Shown one piece after another: positions 24,042 to 36,400 of a stretch of 64,000 nucleotides of DNA (the first letter of the stretch is position 1; each line of letters opens with the position of its first letter). The stretch is from the NCBI GenBank assembly GCA_024138015.1, contig JAMXBB010000009.1, positions 43,971,298-44,035,297 of the forward strand. The letters run 5' to 3'. The notes under the pieces were generated by a model. The model saw nothing but the letters and a program-made list of their open reading frames with translations, made no database searches and was not told the DNA's origin. The position numbers were made by a program, and so were the translations under genes. Origin of the DNA: Lumnitzera littorea. Taxonomy: Eukaryota; Streptophyta; Magnoliopsida; Myrtales; Combretaceae.

Positions 24042-24894
24042 TGGTATGCTTAGGTGTAAAGTTATTGCTAGGTCTTACCATGAGTAGGTAGATCCCTTTG
24101 AGCTGTCAAAGAAAAGATAAGTAGAAGGGGATTCAAACTCAATAGCTACATGAAGCTACTCTATGGATATAACTCATTGTAGAGTACAACACAACTTAAT
24201 CTCCAACTTGATATGACTTATAAGTAAAAGACTAAGGTCCACTTGCCACTAACCTCTAGCTACCAACTAAATTAAATAAGAGTATAGAAACAACTTATAG
24301 AAAATGTCTCAAATGAAGAAGAATATTCATATATGATGTAATGGATAGTTTAACTATACAAGAGAAAGGACCATTTATAGTAAGTCCTTAAGATAACATG
24401 GGGATGCGAGAAATTTTAAAAAGGGTAATATACAAATGTGAGATTCCAATACATACTTACAAGGATAAATAAGATAAATGAGACAAAAGGAATATAATAC
24501 TATGTCAAAAAAAAAAAAAGGTAAACATGTGCCAAGATGTCTTTAGTGCCATACTTTGGCAAGTGGATTCCCTTAGGTTGAGCTATCCTAGAGTAAGAAG
24601 AGGTTGGTAAGGAGATAGTTGGACCTCAATAGGTGGACTATCAACAAATAACTTGAATGGTATATGGAGACCTTAGTATCAAATGGGTTAGCTAAAGTGG
24701 TTAAGGTTCGAAGCTCAACAGTATGGTCTTCAATAGCTCAAATCAAAATGTAGCCAAACTAATTATGCAATGAATTAAGCCACAAGTTAGAAGAAAAGTA
24801 CTTAATTAGCTATAAGGTTAGCATATGCCTAGCTAAGCTCTAGAGCCCATGGAGTCAAGATAAAGTAAGGGGTCTTGAGGTCAGTAGACCATCA
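24042..24894 (-). repeat. Element C, right (5') LTR
   Basis: Partner of 20157-21022. It starts TGGTATGCTTAGG and ends CCATCA at 24894, the same last bases as element B's right LTR. Confidence 0.75.
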
Positions 24895-25662
24895 ATATCT
24901 CTTCTTCTTCTTCTTTTTTTCCTTATAGGAGATCATTTGGCTACATAGACTACTAAGAAGCATTGTCTTCGATAGAGATCCCAATTTCCTAAGCCATTTG
25001 TAAAGGACATTGTGGCATTAAGCAAGGACTAAAGCTAATGTTCTACACATCACTCCATCCATAGATGGATGGACAAACAAAGTTCGTCAATAGAATTTTA
25101 GGCTCTCTACTCTAAGCTACCATGGTAAGAAATTTGACAAATTGGGATATGTGTTTACCACTAGTACAGTTCACTTACAATCGAGCCATTTGTAGTATTA
25201 TAGGTAAGATACCCTTTGATATCATTTATCGTTTCAACCTTAAGTTACCTCTCAATTATATTGTCCATACCTAAGCCCAATGAAGGGGACCAATATGTTA
25301 AAGGTCAAGCCTAAGCTCTACAATTGATCTACTGGAAAGTAATTGACCATCTCAGGCAAGCTAGCAAGTAGCTAGAGCAAAGAAGTTAAGGGAAGAAGGG
25401 AAGGCAATTCTAGCCAGGTGACCTCATGTGGCTACACTTATGTTACAAGCAAAAGGAAGAATAAGGTGCCTACTTAAGCTAAAGGACCGTCAAAGATACT
25501 TCAAAAGATCAATGATAATGCTTATTGACTAGAGTTACCTGAGGAATATGGAGTTTCCAACATGTTCAATATTGTCAATTTAAGACCTTATGTGCCCATA
25601 GAAGAAGGATAGCAAAGGAACTCTTTAGATTTAATCCTAAATCCTAATCAAATGAAAGGGGA
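24895..25662 (+). pseudogene. Element A integrase remnant, C-terminal part, and polypurine tract
   Basis: Element A resumes here after C. The segment around 24960-25075 matches the integrase core around its second and third catalytic residues (SDRDP-like and HPQTDGQT-like words, split across frames by indels), and the C-terminal region follows to about 25610. The run GAAAGGGGA at 25654-25662 just before the right LTR is a good polypurine tract, the primer for plus-strand DNA synthesis. There are many stops and frameshifts. Confidence 0.7.
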
Positions 25663-26486
25663 TGATGAGAATTAAACCCAAGGTCCCCTTACCTATGCTT
25701 AAGTTAAGGGAATTAAGAGTTTAGCATACTAGATTATCTCCCCCCATTAAAGTATAAAAGAGTCCTCCTTAGTAAATTGAACCAAGCCGCTTTTCCTTCC
25801 TAGCTCCTTCGTGCCTTTTACCTTACTACAACTTGAAGCCCTTGATCCATCCGTAGACAACTTAGCCAATTTGATTTATAGCTCAATTGTCGTATTTCTA
25901 AGCTGTTCTCTCTAAGTAGACTTATTAGGACTACTATTAACTTACCCTTAAACTATCAAATATCTATGATACCCATGTCAAAAGCCAATACAGTATAGTT
26001 GTTGACCTATCTCCTGCTCATTTCAAGGCCACTATACTCAAACCAAATTCTAGCCTAGATGAATAGTGATGCATGTCCATGGACTTTTTGATACTATATA
26101 ATACTATGTGAATATTCGTTTTATCTTTTCTTCTTTGTACCCTTCCCTTTGTACATTATTTCTAGTATTTTCTTTTTTCAGTTAAATGCCCCATCTTGTA
26201 ATTGTCAAGTATAAGGGGGGAAGGATTCAATTAAAGAGATGGGTATAAATACACTCATCTCGTACAACCATGACATTCTATTAACCTTCAGTATAGTGAA
26301 TATCCCTTATTTTCTCCATTGTTGTTCTTATGTAAGCTTTAAGCTACTTATTCTAATGCATAGGTCCTATCAACCCCTTTAGCAAGGACCATAGTAAGTG
26401 ACCTATGTCATTAGCTTGTGCTTCATACTAATCTTAGTTATTAGGTTGGTTTTACATAGAGCATCTTGTTGATTTGTGGCTTTTAT
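25663..26486 (+). repeat. Element A, right (3') LTR
   Basis: It starts TGATGAGAATTAAACCC directly after the polypurine tract and aligns with 10569-11413. TATAAATA at about 26245-26252 is the counterpart of the left LTR's TATA word. The 3' edge is approximate because it runs into element F. Confidence 0.7.
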
Positions 26487-26489
26487 TAT

Positions 26490-28545
26490 CTTATCTTATT
26501 TTCTTTTTTTCTATTTAGTTACTTAAGGACTTACTTAGATATTTAGTTATATTATTTTAATTAATTTAGAAATTTTTTTTTATATTATTTACTGGAAGTA
26601 TATTACCTAAGCTTATAAATATGCTAGCTTTGTAATAGATAATTAAATTCAATTCAGCTTATCCTCCATTTATTATTGACATTGATGCTATTAAGACCAT
26701 TATGTCATTGAAGGAATATTAAAAATCTCTTATATCTATTTTTTTCACTTAATCTCTTATTGGTATATTGCTGATTGTTGTGAACCTTGTTGTTTAGATC
26801 CGTGAGTCATACCAGATTTCTTTTGATGGCTACCATAAATTCATCGATCATGCGTCATATCAGCTTTTGTTCTAATCAAGAAGTTTCACTTCAATATTCA
26901 TGCATAATATCAAATAATGGTTTTGTCCTAGGCTTCTTTTTCAATTTCATAAATCCATAAAAGGATCACGATTAGATCTCCTTCGTATTCATAAGACATT
27001 TCCTATTAAAACCATAAAAATTTCTAAATACATTTTATCAAGATTTATTGAGTTTATTAATATCTAGATTTATATTGGAAACAATCTACATCATATTTAG
27101 TATTAGAGTGGAGGTTAAGATAGAGCATTCGATGATGTGTGGTTTATGATCGAAAATTTTGTAGATCTAAAAATGAAGGTACCATTTTGTAGGTAAATAT
27201 CCAATTATCAATCTTACAAATTTTATATCTATCAATGGATGTATCATTGGTTAGTTACTGTATGCTGCTTAGTACAGGTATAGTTGTGGTTCATTACAAA
27301 ATTTTGCATTTTTGTTATTGCTTTTTGAAAATTGGCTGTTGGTGGGAGTGACTTGATTTTTATTTGGGAGTTTTGCTATTAGTAGTTAATTTGTGAAGAG
27401 ATGTCGAGGAAAAAGGGAGAGAATGCATAATTTCTTTTTTTTTTTTTTTGACAACATGGAGAGGCATATGCAAGATATGGAAGAGAATAAGAGAATATCT
27501 TAAAGAAATTATCAGGCATTAAGTCAACTAAGAAATCCTAGTGACCCATTCTAGAGCATAAAAGATTACATGTTGTAGATAGTTTAAATAAAACGATTGT
27601 TAAAATTAAGTGTGACAAATCAGATGTTGTATGCATTCTTAAGGGTATGGTTATAGGAATCGGGAGTAAGATTTATGAGAATATAGGAAGGAGATTTGAA
27701 GATGAGCCTAAGGCGCCTGAGGTGAAATCGAAGAAGCTTGAACGAGAGATTAAAAATATTGCATCAAAAGTAGAAATTGAAAACGAAAAGTGTTAGGCTT
27801 CTGAGAAGCAACGTTTATTAAGTGTTTTAGAGAAGCGGTTGAAGAAATCAAAGAATTTGCTGATGGGGAGCTCGCCAGATCTTATCCCGTCCTTATAACG
27901 AGCTCAAAAGCTAGTTCAGTCTTTGTTTTTATTTGTTGTTTTCCCTTTTGTTTTGTCTAGTTAATTAGGCTCTTTCGTATCTATTTATTATATGTAATTT
28001 TTTTAAGGAGTTTCCATTTTATGTTATTAATTAGGTTTTATTTCTCAAGCTTATAAATAGGCCAAATCATGTAACAGGGAATTAATTTTATGCCTTTTAC
28101 CTTTGAATGAGTTTATGTAAAAACTTAAGTCCTATTATTGAATGTTGAGAGTATTTATTTCTTTATTATCATGTTCTTAGATTGTAGGGAACTATGTTAT
28201 TTAAAAGCGTGTGAAACATTGGATATTCTATTTAAGACATTGATTGCTTAGACGATCATGTGTTATACATCAATCATTAATTGAATCAACCAAGTCCATT
28301 TTGAGAATAATGTATAATATCTATTATTGATTTGTCCATAAATATATTTTCTTTATTTGTTACTCATTTACATTAAGAATCTTAAAAATCATTTTTATTA
28401 TTGAACCTGTAAGAACCCTAAATTCAATTCTATTTAAATTACCGGTTAATAAAGATTATATTTGGGTTGAAAGGGAAGTCGATCCTTATCATAATACTAA
28501 TTTTATGGCGGTAAAATATTTTATTGAATCTAATTTTTCTTTCTT
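26490..28545 (+). mobile_element. Element F: heavily decayed LTR retrotransposon remnant
   Basis: A primer-binding-site-like word TAGTATTAGAG at 27098-27108 resembles the iMet site TGGTATCAGAG. It follows about 600 bp of LTR-like DNA with a TATA word at 26610-26620 (CTTATAAATATGC). A similar block (AAGCTTATAAATAGGCC near 28049) recurs later, as expected of a second LTR. Between them is a decayed plus-strand frame around 27400-27880, including EEIKEFADGELARSYP near 27842-27890, which I do not recognise but which sits where gag would lie. The similarity between the two LTR-like blocks is patchy, so the boundaries are guesses. Confidence 0.35.
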
Positions 28546-30930
28546 TCTCATGGGAAACACCAGATTTGTCATCTTCTCTCCTCCGAGAATTATTGGCCAC
28601 TTTCCATAGAACTCCTAGGGATCTTATCGTGGTTCACAATTAAAAGCATAACGATGAGATTCCTATAGAGAAATGCATTAGCCCCTACCGCTACATCAAA
28701 CATGCGACTCAGTATTAGAGAAAGTAAGTCAACATCCAATTTTTTTAAAAAAAGCATGCATGATACCAATCTTTAAGCATGATGTCATTGGTGGAATCCT
28801 TCTCGAGTAATGATGCAAGGCATCATTATTACATGTAGGGTACTTGTAATTTAATCTAATCTATGATGTAAGCATTTCCATTTATAGAAATAGGACACTA
28901 TCGCATGCGCGGAAGCTGAAAAATCTATGTCCCACCATACCCTCCTAATCCCGTCTTCCATTAACTAAAAGTAATCAACAAGACCAGATTTCGTTATAAC
29001 AATATAGCTGATAGGATCAGATAATTGCGTCAAATATTCTCGCATGATCTCTGTCTGTACTTCTTGATCTCATGACGATGGGAAGACCATTATCGGATTC
29101 TCAACAATGGTACTCAAGTGCTCAACTAGCTAGTTAGGTCGAAAAATGGCATAATAATAAACTATTTTGCTATGCCATATTATCTCTTGTACAATCATTG
29201 ATGCAAAGTGATATATGGTGGCGACAACATTTATATTTACGTGTAGCTATTTTCTGAGTTAAGATATTACATCATAGGTAAATGTGAATGACGTATATGT
29301 TAAGAGCTTTACTTCTTTGTAAATGATATAAAAGCATACGGTATTTGGTGAGAAATATCTTGCATAGTCAATCTTATTCATCTTTTTGCTTAGCATGTCA
29401 AGTGTGTCATCACGAAATATTTCAAACAACTCCTTCGATCCATTACGAAACCAAAAAAGTTTTCCGTAAATCCATGTGTAGAAGGTGATCCGATAACTTC
29501 TTCAGATAAAGTATTACAGATGTGATGCTCCAGAAATTATTATTTCCTAAGCGAGTAGGGGAAAAAAATAAATAAATAAATTCTTCGACAGCAGCACTAG
29601 GTCCAATTATATCCTAAAAACGTAAGTATAGAGGTAGGAAGAGATGAATGATAGACTACAAAATTAATTCATCAGCTCAAATACCTACTTAAAACAAAAG
29701 GATAAATAGGTTGTCACCACAGAATCCAAGCACAATATAGCCAGTCCGTCACAAGTTCCTACTTGGATAGGTACATGTGAGGCTCATGCTATGCTCTTGA
29801 TTTTTCCTATTCAAAGTTACCATTGCCTGAGAAGTGACATCACAAATGAGGTGAGTAAACGCCTAACCAATACCTATGTTGCATTAGACACATGAATGCC
29901 AAACATCATGAATTGCTCAAGTTTCAAAATCTAATGTAAAAATAAGCATAAAATATGCAACATAGTTTTCGTGCTCCAAAACTAGATGTAGCCCATGAAT
30001 CCTCAATATATTAGCCTAACCTAACCTAAAATTGCAATTCAATTTTGAGATGTGAGTTCACATCACCGAAAACAATGATAATAAATAGTCTCATGTTGAA
30101 ATCACCACTCTAGTGTACTATTATGAGCATAGTCTATATTTAATGTTAAATTAACATCCTATAACCATCAATTTGCTCCATTACAACTTCTTCCATGCTT
30201 ACTAACTTAAACTGGCTACAATTTCCTCATATTGGCTACTTGTTAAGCTATAATCATTGCCTAAGTTCCTAACTATTAACCATCCGAAGAAACCATCCTT
30301 TCTTAAGACAAAAGAAACTTAGTTTGGGAGTTATTTATAGATCCCAATACAACCAATCACAAGTAACACAGTAATTAAAAACCAAAAAGTTATTAGTCGA
30401 TTTTTCGTTTCTAATCCTACTAGTACAAACAAGTAACAATAGCTACTTACCTCTTCTTGCATACAAAACCTTTTTTTAATCCGTTTCTCCATATTCTTCC
30501 TATAATAGCAAATCAAATAATTAATTTCTTAGCTATTATCCATTCATTTCATGAGTTTTCATTTTATGTTTGTTTACTACCTTCCTGTTGGGCAATTTAA
30601 ATTTCACAATGACCTATAAACTTATCATAAAATCCATTTATAGATTACATTCCTATTTGTTAGTGTAGTCAGTTTATGGAAGGACATGTAGATGAAGGGA
30701 ATGGAGAATTTGGACAATTAGCTTAGAGGATAGTAAGGTGTAACTTACATAGGGGTAGAATAAATATTTTTAGAAAAATGCACATGAACTTTTCTTTCTT
30801 TTTCCTTTTTTTTTTATTTTCATACAAAATAAGGGTTGAAAGTTAGGACACATAAGTCGGAGGAGCAAGATAGACCTCGATATGGATTCAAAAATGGAGT
30901 AAATCAACGAATCAAGTATGGGTGAGAAAG
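28546..30930. other. No recognisable gene
   Basis: AT-rich DNA without a domain I can name. A TGTAAGAACCC word at 28408 looks like the start of a Tekay/Del-type LTR, but no matching end was found. Small open frames such as 30331-30516 have no recognisable content. Confidence 0.45.
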
Positions 30931-30934
30931 AAGG

Positions 30935-31420
30935 ATGCAATAGTGATGTAAGGCCTTCACCAATCAGTCTCTTTTGTGATAATAAATCTACCAATCTCAT
31001 TGCTCATAATCCATGTTTATACAATAGAACTAAACTTATAAATGTTGATGTTGATTTCATTAGGAATGATGTTGCTAGAGGGTTTATTTCTGCCATTCAT
31101 ATCTCATCCACTTATCAACTCGTAGATTTGTTCACAAAGTTGACATTTGTTTCTCAACTCTCCTATTTGTTTCAAGTTGGGGCTTTGAGAAGCTTTCACA
31201 CGTCATTTTCCAATAGGCTATTCTATTCTTTAGTTAGTTCATGTATAATATAAGATTACATCATATATGTATAAATAAGGGACTTCTGACTCTTGTACAA
31301 AACACGACTTTTATCAAACTCGTTTTGCTCCACACCAGTTCTCTGCTCTCTGTTTCTTTTCGGTTATTTCAATTAAAGCTTCATAACCTCTACGTCTTCT
31401 TTATTCATTCATGGTGGAAA
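30935..31420 (+). mobile_element. Ty1/copia 3' fragment: RNase H end plus LTR
   Basis: The frame from 30918 encodes the C-terminal part of a copia RNase H: PISLFCDNKSTNLIAHNP, then FIRNDVARGFI and QLVDLFTKL. These match the family's CDN-S-A, FIRD-V and LAD-FTK motifs. Downstream, 31190-31420 reads as an LTR, with TATA word TATGTATAAATAAGG near 31266 and the CTTCTGACTCTTGT block typical of Ale-type LTRs. It ends near TTCATGGTGG, where intact elements have the primer binding site. The rest of the element upstream is missing, so it is a truncated fragment. It is most similar in style to element D but lies on the opposite strand. Confidence 0.65.
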
Positions 31421-33035
31421 CCTGATCAATTTTCACGGTGATTTAATCTCTTTTCAGAGTCCTTTGCTAGTGAATCTGAACACCTTTGCAATGAAGGAGT
31501 TACAAAAGTATCACAAAATGATTGAATTATTTGCTAACTAAATCAACTTATGTTAATTTCTTTTTTCCCAAGGAGTTTTAATAACTAAATCAGAAAACAG
31601 TAAGAATTCAAACTTATTTTCATTTTCCACAAGAAAAGAAGCAGAACATAGCCTCGTCATTCGGCTGCATGCTTTCTTGCTAGAAATTCCACCTCTCAAA
31701 CACTCCCTTTTTTCCCAAAATTGAATCCGACATCCATCCACATCTTTAAATGTTGGGAGACGGATTGCAGTTTCATAATAGACTATCTATTTTTGGAGTA
31801 ATATGCGCCATCAAAGTACCCCATAGCCATACGGGAAGTTATAATTTAATAAATGTGATATATGCAATCACTTCGTCTAGAACATGATACAACTGGGGGT
31901 TCATCCTATTATGGGAAGAGAAGAGATTAACCTACCAGGCAAGAGAAGTATTTCCATTTAGTAAGTTTAGTTCCTTTTTAAGGGGGCATAGCTTACTTTT
32001 GCGATATATTGAATTAATTATATTATTGACCTTATCAAGATAGATTGGTAAGTGAACGATTCACATTCATTATAAGTCGAAAGTGATACAGCTAATGATA
32101 TATATACATTTAATAATGCCCATATATTTTTTTAATTTATTGTATAAATATCCTTATTTCTTTTCTAAAAGGAAATTGTTAATTTGCATTTGTTCAATTC
32201 TAAAAGTAGTCTAGATATCTTTATATATTCCTAAGATGTAGAGTTTATGGACAATTTTGAAAAGAGAAAAAATTAAAAAAGAAGAAGAAGAATTTTCGAT
32301 AGGCAAATTTATAAACTAGTATCTTAAGGCACTTATCAATGAGATAGACTATCATAAGTGATATATATACATATATATATATATTTTTTGTGAGTGTGTG
32401 TATGTGTTTGACTTAATTTATATCCTATTAATATATTTGTATTCATATTACTAGATCATAAGAGATCCCTCCATGATATTTCAATTGGATTCATTTGTGA
32501 TGAGCAAATATAAAATTTGACACATGGATATTATTTGGATTAACCTCCAACAGTTTTTCTAACACACGAACGATGAAAATGATACATATAACGTTCTCCT
32601 TCGTTGATCTTCAACAGTTAAGCACTATAAGTAGCATGAAAGTTCCACCAAATATTTTTTTTCCCGATTAATGAGACCATTTTTGAAATATCCATATATA
32701 GCCAAGGTAATTATTTAACTAATTTGTTTTGATAAAAAAGTTTATGACTTATTTCCCATATCCAAGCCGTACTTCGTATTAGTTTTCTTTTACATTTTCC
32801 ATATTCGTATCGTATCCATATCGCAATGTATGCACCTCATCATTTGACTGTTTTATATATTTCAATAGATTCATGTAAACTAACTAAATATGTTTGTGAG
32901 AAAAATAGTGGGGTAGATTACGAGAAAAAGTGATATATACACCACGCGAAGTTAAAAAGCAAATATAATGGCTCCCATTAACAAGAATTGGTAACTACTA
33001 TTGAAAGATAACAACGACATTAGTTATTGATGGAA
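31421..33035. other. Intergenic AT-rich DNA downstream of CEP gene 1
   Basis: No gene seen. A TA microsatellite lies near 32362-32384 with GT-rich DNA after it. The stretch just before 33036 would be the 3' UTR of the CEP gene; I see no clear AATAAA signal. Confidence 0.5.
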
Positions 33036-33299
33036 TCAATGTCCAGCACCTGGGCTATGCCCAGGTTCTGTGGGTCGAAAACCGTTAACAGGCACAATCT
33101 CGTCCATCTTACCATCTTGGCCATTATTTGTAGCTCCAACATCACCTTCTTCGTTTTGGTACATCGTTCTCTCATTATGCCTTGAACACACCCTGCAAGT
33201 TTTAGGCCTCAAATGCCTTCCTTTAATCAAACAGATGTCACTGCACATAATCAAATACAGAGCAATGAAACATGTTACACTCAGCATTCTTCTCGCCAT
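33036..33299 (-). CDS. CEP (C-terminally encoded peptide) hormone precursor 1
   Basis: An 87-residue prepropeptide, intronless like most CEP genes. Residues 1 to about 26 form a secretion signal (MARRMLSVTCFIALYLIMC core), and GRHL follows, a common start of the CEP pro-region. The pro-region is variable and hydrophilic. The last 15 residues, 73-87, are GFRPTEPGHSPGAGH, a full match to the CEP consensus xFRPTxPGxSPGxGH, and the stop follows the terminal His directly. Known CEPs are cut out, hydroxylated on proline and secreted. They are sensed by CEPR-type leucine-rich-repeat receptor kinases that control root growth and systemic nitrogen demand; that role is inferred here. Oddities are Glu at the variable position before PG and a CRVC pair (Cys35, Cys38) in the pro-region. 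A TATA box sits 115 bp upstream. The antisense frame at 33070-33318 is a shadow. Confidence 0.92.
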   Translation of the reverse strand: MARRMLSVTCFIALYLIMCSDICLIKGRHLRPKTCRVCSRHNERTMYQNEEGDVGATNNGQDGKMDEIVPVNGFRPTEPGHSPGAGH

Positions 33300-33412
33300 G
33301 TTCTCTTTAAACTTCTGAAATATATATGTATGACCTAGATGTATTAAGTTATATAGCTATGTAGAAAGGTGTTTTAGACTCTGATAGGCATATAAAAACC
33401 ATTCCAGTGTGG

Positions 33413-33422
33413 TATTTATAGC
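33413..33422 (-). promoter_or_regulatory. TATA box of CEP gene 1
   Basis: On the minus strand this is GCTATAAATACC, a strong plant TATA box. It lies about 115 bp upstream of the ATG, which predicts a 5' UTR of roughly 80 bases. Confidence 0.6.
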
Positions 33423-33429
33423 ATGTAAG

Positions 33430-36400
33430 AGAAGTTTCAAAAGACCACTTTAGGAGTGGGAAAACGTAAAATAATGAGAATATGCAGCAAAGTGACCACA
33501 GTCTGACTCTGTGTATATTGTTATGGAGCATGAAGGGTCCTCACTAGCGAGAAGATTCCCAGAGTACAGTCGGAATAAAATTTCTTATCATGATAGAGAC
33601 GAAATAGGCATGTTAAGGGGGCTTAGTAGTGCATTTCCATATATTAAATATTTCATTTTAAACTTTAAAGAAAATGTGTTACTCTGCCCGTTCATTCTCC
33701 TCCCTAATGTATTGCACTGCTGCATTATGCGGATTTTTTTAGGTATATCTAGGTTACATTCGCTTTCTTATAGAACAATATCCATAGTTTATAGATATAC
33801 ATATTCGTATGAAATACTACTTTAGCATCCTTGACATCGACCAACTCCATATTGAAAATTTTCAAGTTATACAAGGATAATCTAAAATTGAACTTCATGT
33901 CACGCCTTACAAGCTATGAGACATTTGGTCTCATCCTATCGTAGAAACTTTCCACAGCAAATGTTAATAATGCTTCAACCTACATAGGTAATCCCATCGT
34001 TAGCTCTGCGTATAAGACTTTAAAAGATTTAGATATTAGGAAAAGCATGAATTCGATAGTAGCTTTATTTATAGGATAACTCGTACGCACATCATGCTTT
34101 CACCTTCTGATGAAAAAACAATATGTGAGAATCATTGAGATAAGTTCGGAACAAGTTTTTCAAAATCTAAATTAGACCTAGTACCTTTAAGGTTTCCTAA
34201 AATCTTATAGGATACCTTACATGATTTTTATCCTATTTTTATAAACCCACATTTATAGGGTTTTGTAGAACCTATTAAAAACTCGACTTGATTCGCTAAT
34301 ACTAAAAAAATTTTTAAAAAATAATTATTTGTAGGTATACACAGAAAATAAAGCAAATAGCGCATGGTTTATTTTGAATAATAAGGTAAATGACGTATGA
34401 TTATTCAAAATCGAACCAACTTCTTTTTATTTTAAATTAATACATAATTAATAAAAAAGGAGATGGGTGTAAGGATTGAGGAATATGGCTAACCAGCTGA
34501 AAAAGAGAGTAAAGATGAGAGAAAAGGGTTACAAGAGTGTGAGAGTGTAAAACTATGAGAGAGAGAAAAAGATGGGGTTAGGGTTTCTTTTTAAAGACAA
34601 AATATGAAAGAGGTAAGATATATTTTATTATTTACAACTAATACTAAATTATTAATATCATATATGTATATATTATTACTTTTAATTAAATTTGGATTTT
34701 CCATTGTATTTTTCCTATATGTAAAAATTTGATCCAAAATCTTATAGAATTTAAGAACTACTTACGAGAACCCATCTTAAACCCTATAGAGTTGTAGTTG
34801 GTTTGATGAGTCAAAAACCTTATAATTATCCCTAATAGTACTCTAGTGAAACTCAATAGAGGCTTTTGGTTCCTTTTAGTTCCAGTATCAGAGGGTCTGG
34901 GTTCGTCCATTAAATGTAATAGTCTAGGCTTTAGTAACAAGAAGAGTATCCATATGGGTACTCATGGGCTTTGCATAAGCCTTACAAACAAAACCTAGGG
35001 CTAGGAAGTGCAGCCTATTCTAACGAGTGCATAGATATTGCCTTTGAAGAGTTAAATGGATTATTTATGTACTACAGTATACGACTTTGAATTGTATTTT
35101 AACACAACTGCAGCGAATATGCAAAAATTCCTTGCACTTTGATTTCGTGAGACAGTATTGGCTAAGTTGAGAATTGATTTTGCATTGACCATGGGCCGAT
35201 CATGATGAGCCTCCAATTCCATTTTCTGCAGGCCATAAAAACTTGGACCTGTCTTACAACTAAACCCTCTTAAATTCAAATGGGAAAGGGTACTAGTGAG
35301 ATTTTGTAAGGACAGGAATGATAATTAGATGTTTTAGCTAGATTAGGTTCTAGACGGGAAGGGGAATTGACATATATAGATGAAAACCTCGTGGAGCCGA
35401 CTCGTCATCCTAAATCTTCCGATATTGGCAGTTCCCCTGTGGCCATGAGATCCTTTTTCTTGAATATTTTGATAACGTTTGGTTAATAGAATTAGACAAT
35501 ATAAAGAAAACTAAATAATACTATATAAAGAAAATAGGATAGTATAATTATCTTATATCAAATTTGTTATATACAGTATTAAATATAAACTTTTATAATT
35601 AGAAAAATTAAAATAGTTTAAAAATTAATTACTTATATTATAAATTATAATAAAGTATAATATTATGATCTAGGAACGTGGTTTGGGGTTATTTTTGAAA
35701 TTTTAAAAATGTATTTATTTTATACCATAGAATAAATTTTGTATTATCAAATATATTATACAAATTTTTTAACTTTAGTTCAATACTTAAGGCCCTTTTG
35801 TCTAGTATTTTTAACAAATATGTAAATGAAAAAAATGAACTATAGAATTTGTTGATTGCTACACCATAGAAATATAACCACCATATTCTTCTTTAAACTC
35901 ATTCTGATAAAGGATGTACAAACAATTTTCTGAGAAGGTGATGAATTGAAACAGCTAATCGAACTATTGATATTTACAATTTTGCCTATATTTCAACTGT
36001 AAAAGCCCTTTAAAGGTTTGGATTTTTCCCTTTATGTGAACCCTTTGTCATTAGGACTCTCATTCAAGAAGATTACATGCGTAAAAGGACTTGAGCCACT
36101 TGGAAGATCGATAATTTCATCATGCATGTTCTGATCATGATGGTATGAAAATCTTACAAAACTCTGCCGTTTACTTCTTTGATAGAAAAATGTCTTTGAA
36201 TCTTTCGTCTAGGTTTAGGGGTACTTTGAAATAAGCTAAACCAAAGTCATGTTCAGTAGGCCGTTGATGTTCAGGGAGGTTACGATAAATAGGAGTGACA
36301 TCATCGAGTACACACTGAAAATGTTTTAGGCTATTGCTCCCATGCTTCGAACTTTGCTATCGGGCCAAGATGCTCATTATAACCCTAAAAGAAAATTAGC

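Larger units (their letters stand above)
20157..24894 (-). mobile_element. Element C: deleted Ty3/gypsy element inside A's integrase
   Basis: A 4.7-kb minus-strand element related to B (similar LTR ends, similar primer binding site, homologous gag). Its LTRs are 20157-21022 and 24042-24894. Its interior has integrase and an RNase H part, then passes straight to gag, so protease and RT are missing. It splits the integrase of element A: A reads into the core up to 20156 and resumes after 24894. The five bases on each side (CTATT and ATATC) agree at only three positions, so the target duplication is eroded or the edges are off by a base. Confidence 0.8.
10569..26486 (+). mobile_element. Element A: outer Ty3/gypsy retrotransposon, twice interrupted
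   Basis: This is the oldest element of a three-part nest. Its two LTRs lie at about 10569-11413 and 25663-26486. Its own interior is found in three pieces: about 11414-11468, 17639-20156 and 24895-25662. Element B sits between the left LTR and gag, and element C sits inside the integrase. Without the insertions A is about 5.0 kb. Domain order on the + strand is gag, CCHC zinc knuckle, protease, then directly the integrase zinc-binding domain; reverse transcriptase and RNase H are missing. Stops are frequent in all domains. The LTR pair has diverged clearly, in keeping with A being the first of the three to insert. Outer LTR edges are approximate. Confidence 0.8.

Noticed and set aside
33070..33318. 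82-codon plus-strand frame
   Set aside because: It lies antisense to CEP gene 1, whose signal peptide and CEP motif are decisive.
33511..33825. 104-codon plus-strand frame upstream of CEP gene 1
   Set aside because: No domain, no signal peptide, AT-driven composition; it may only overlap the CEP promoter region.
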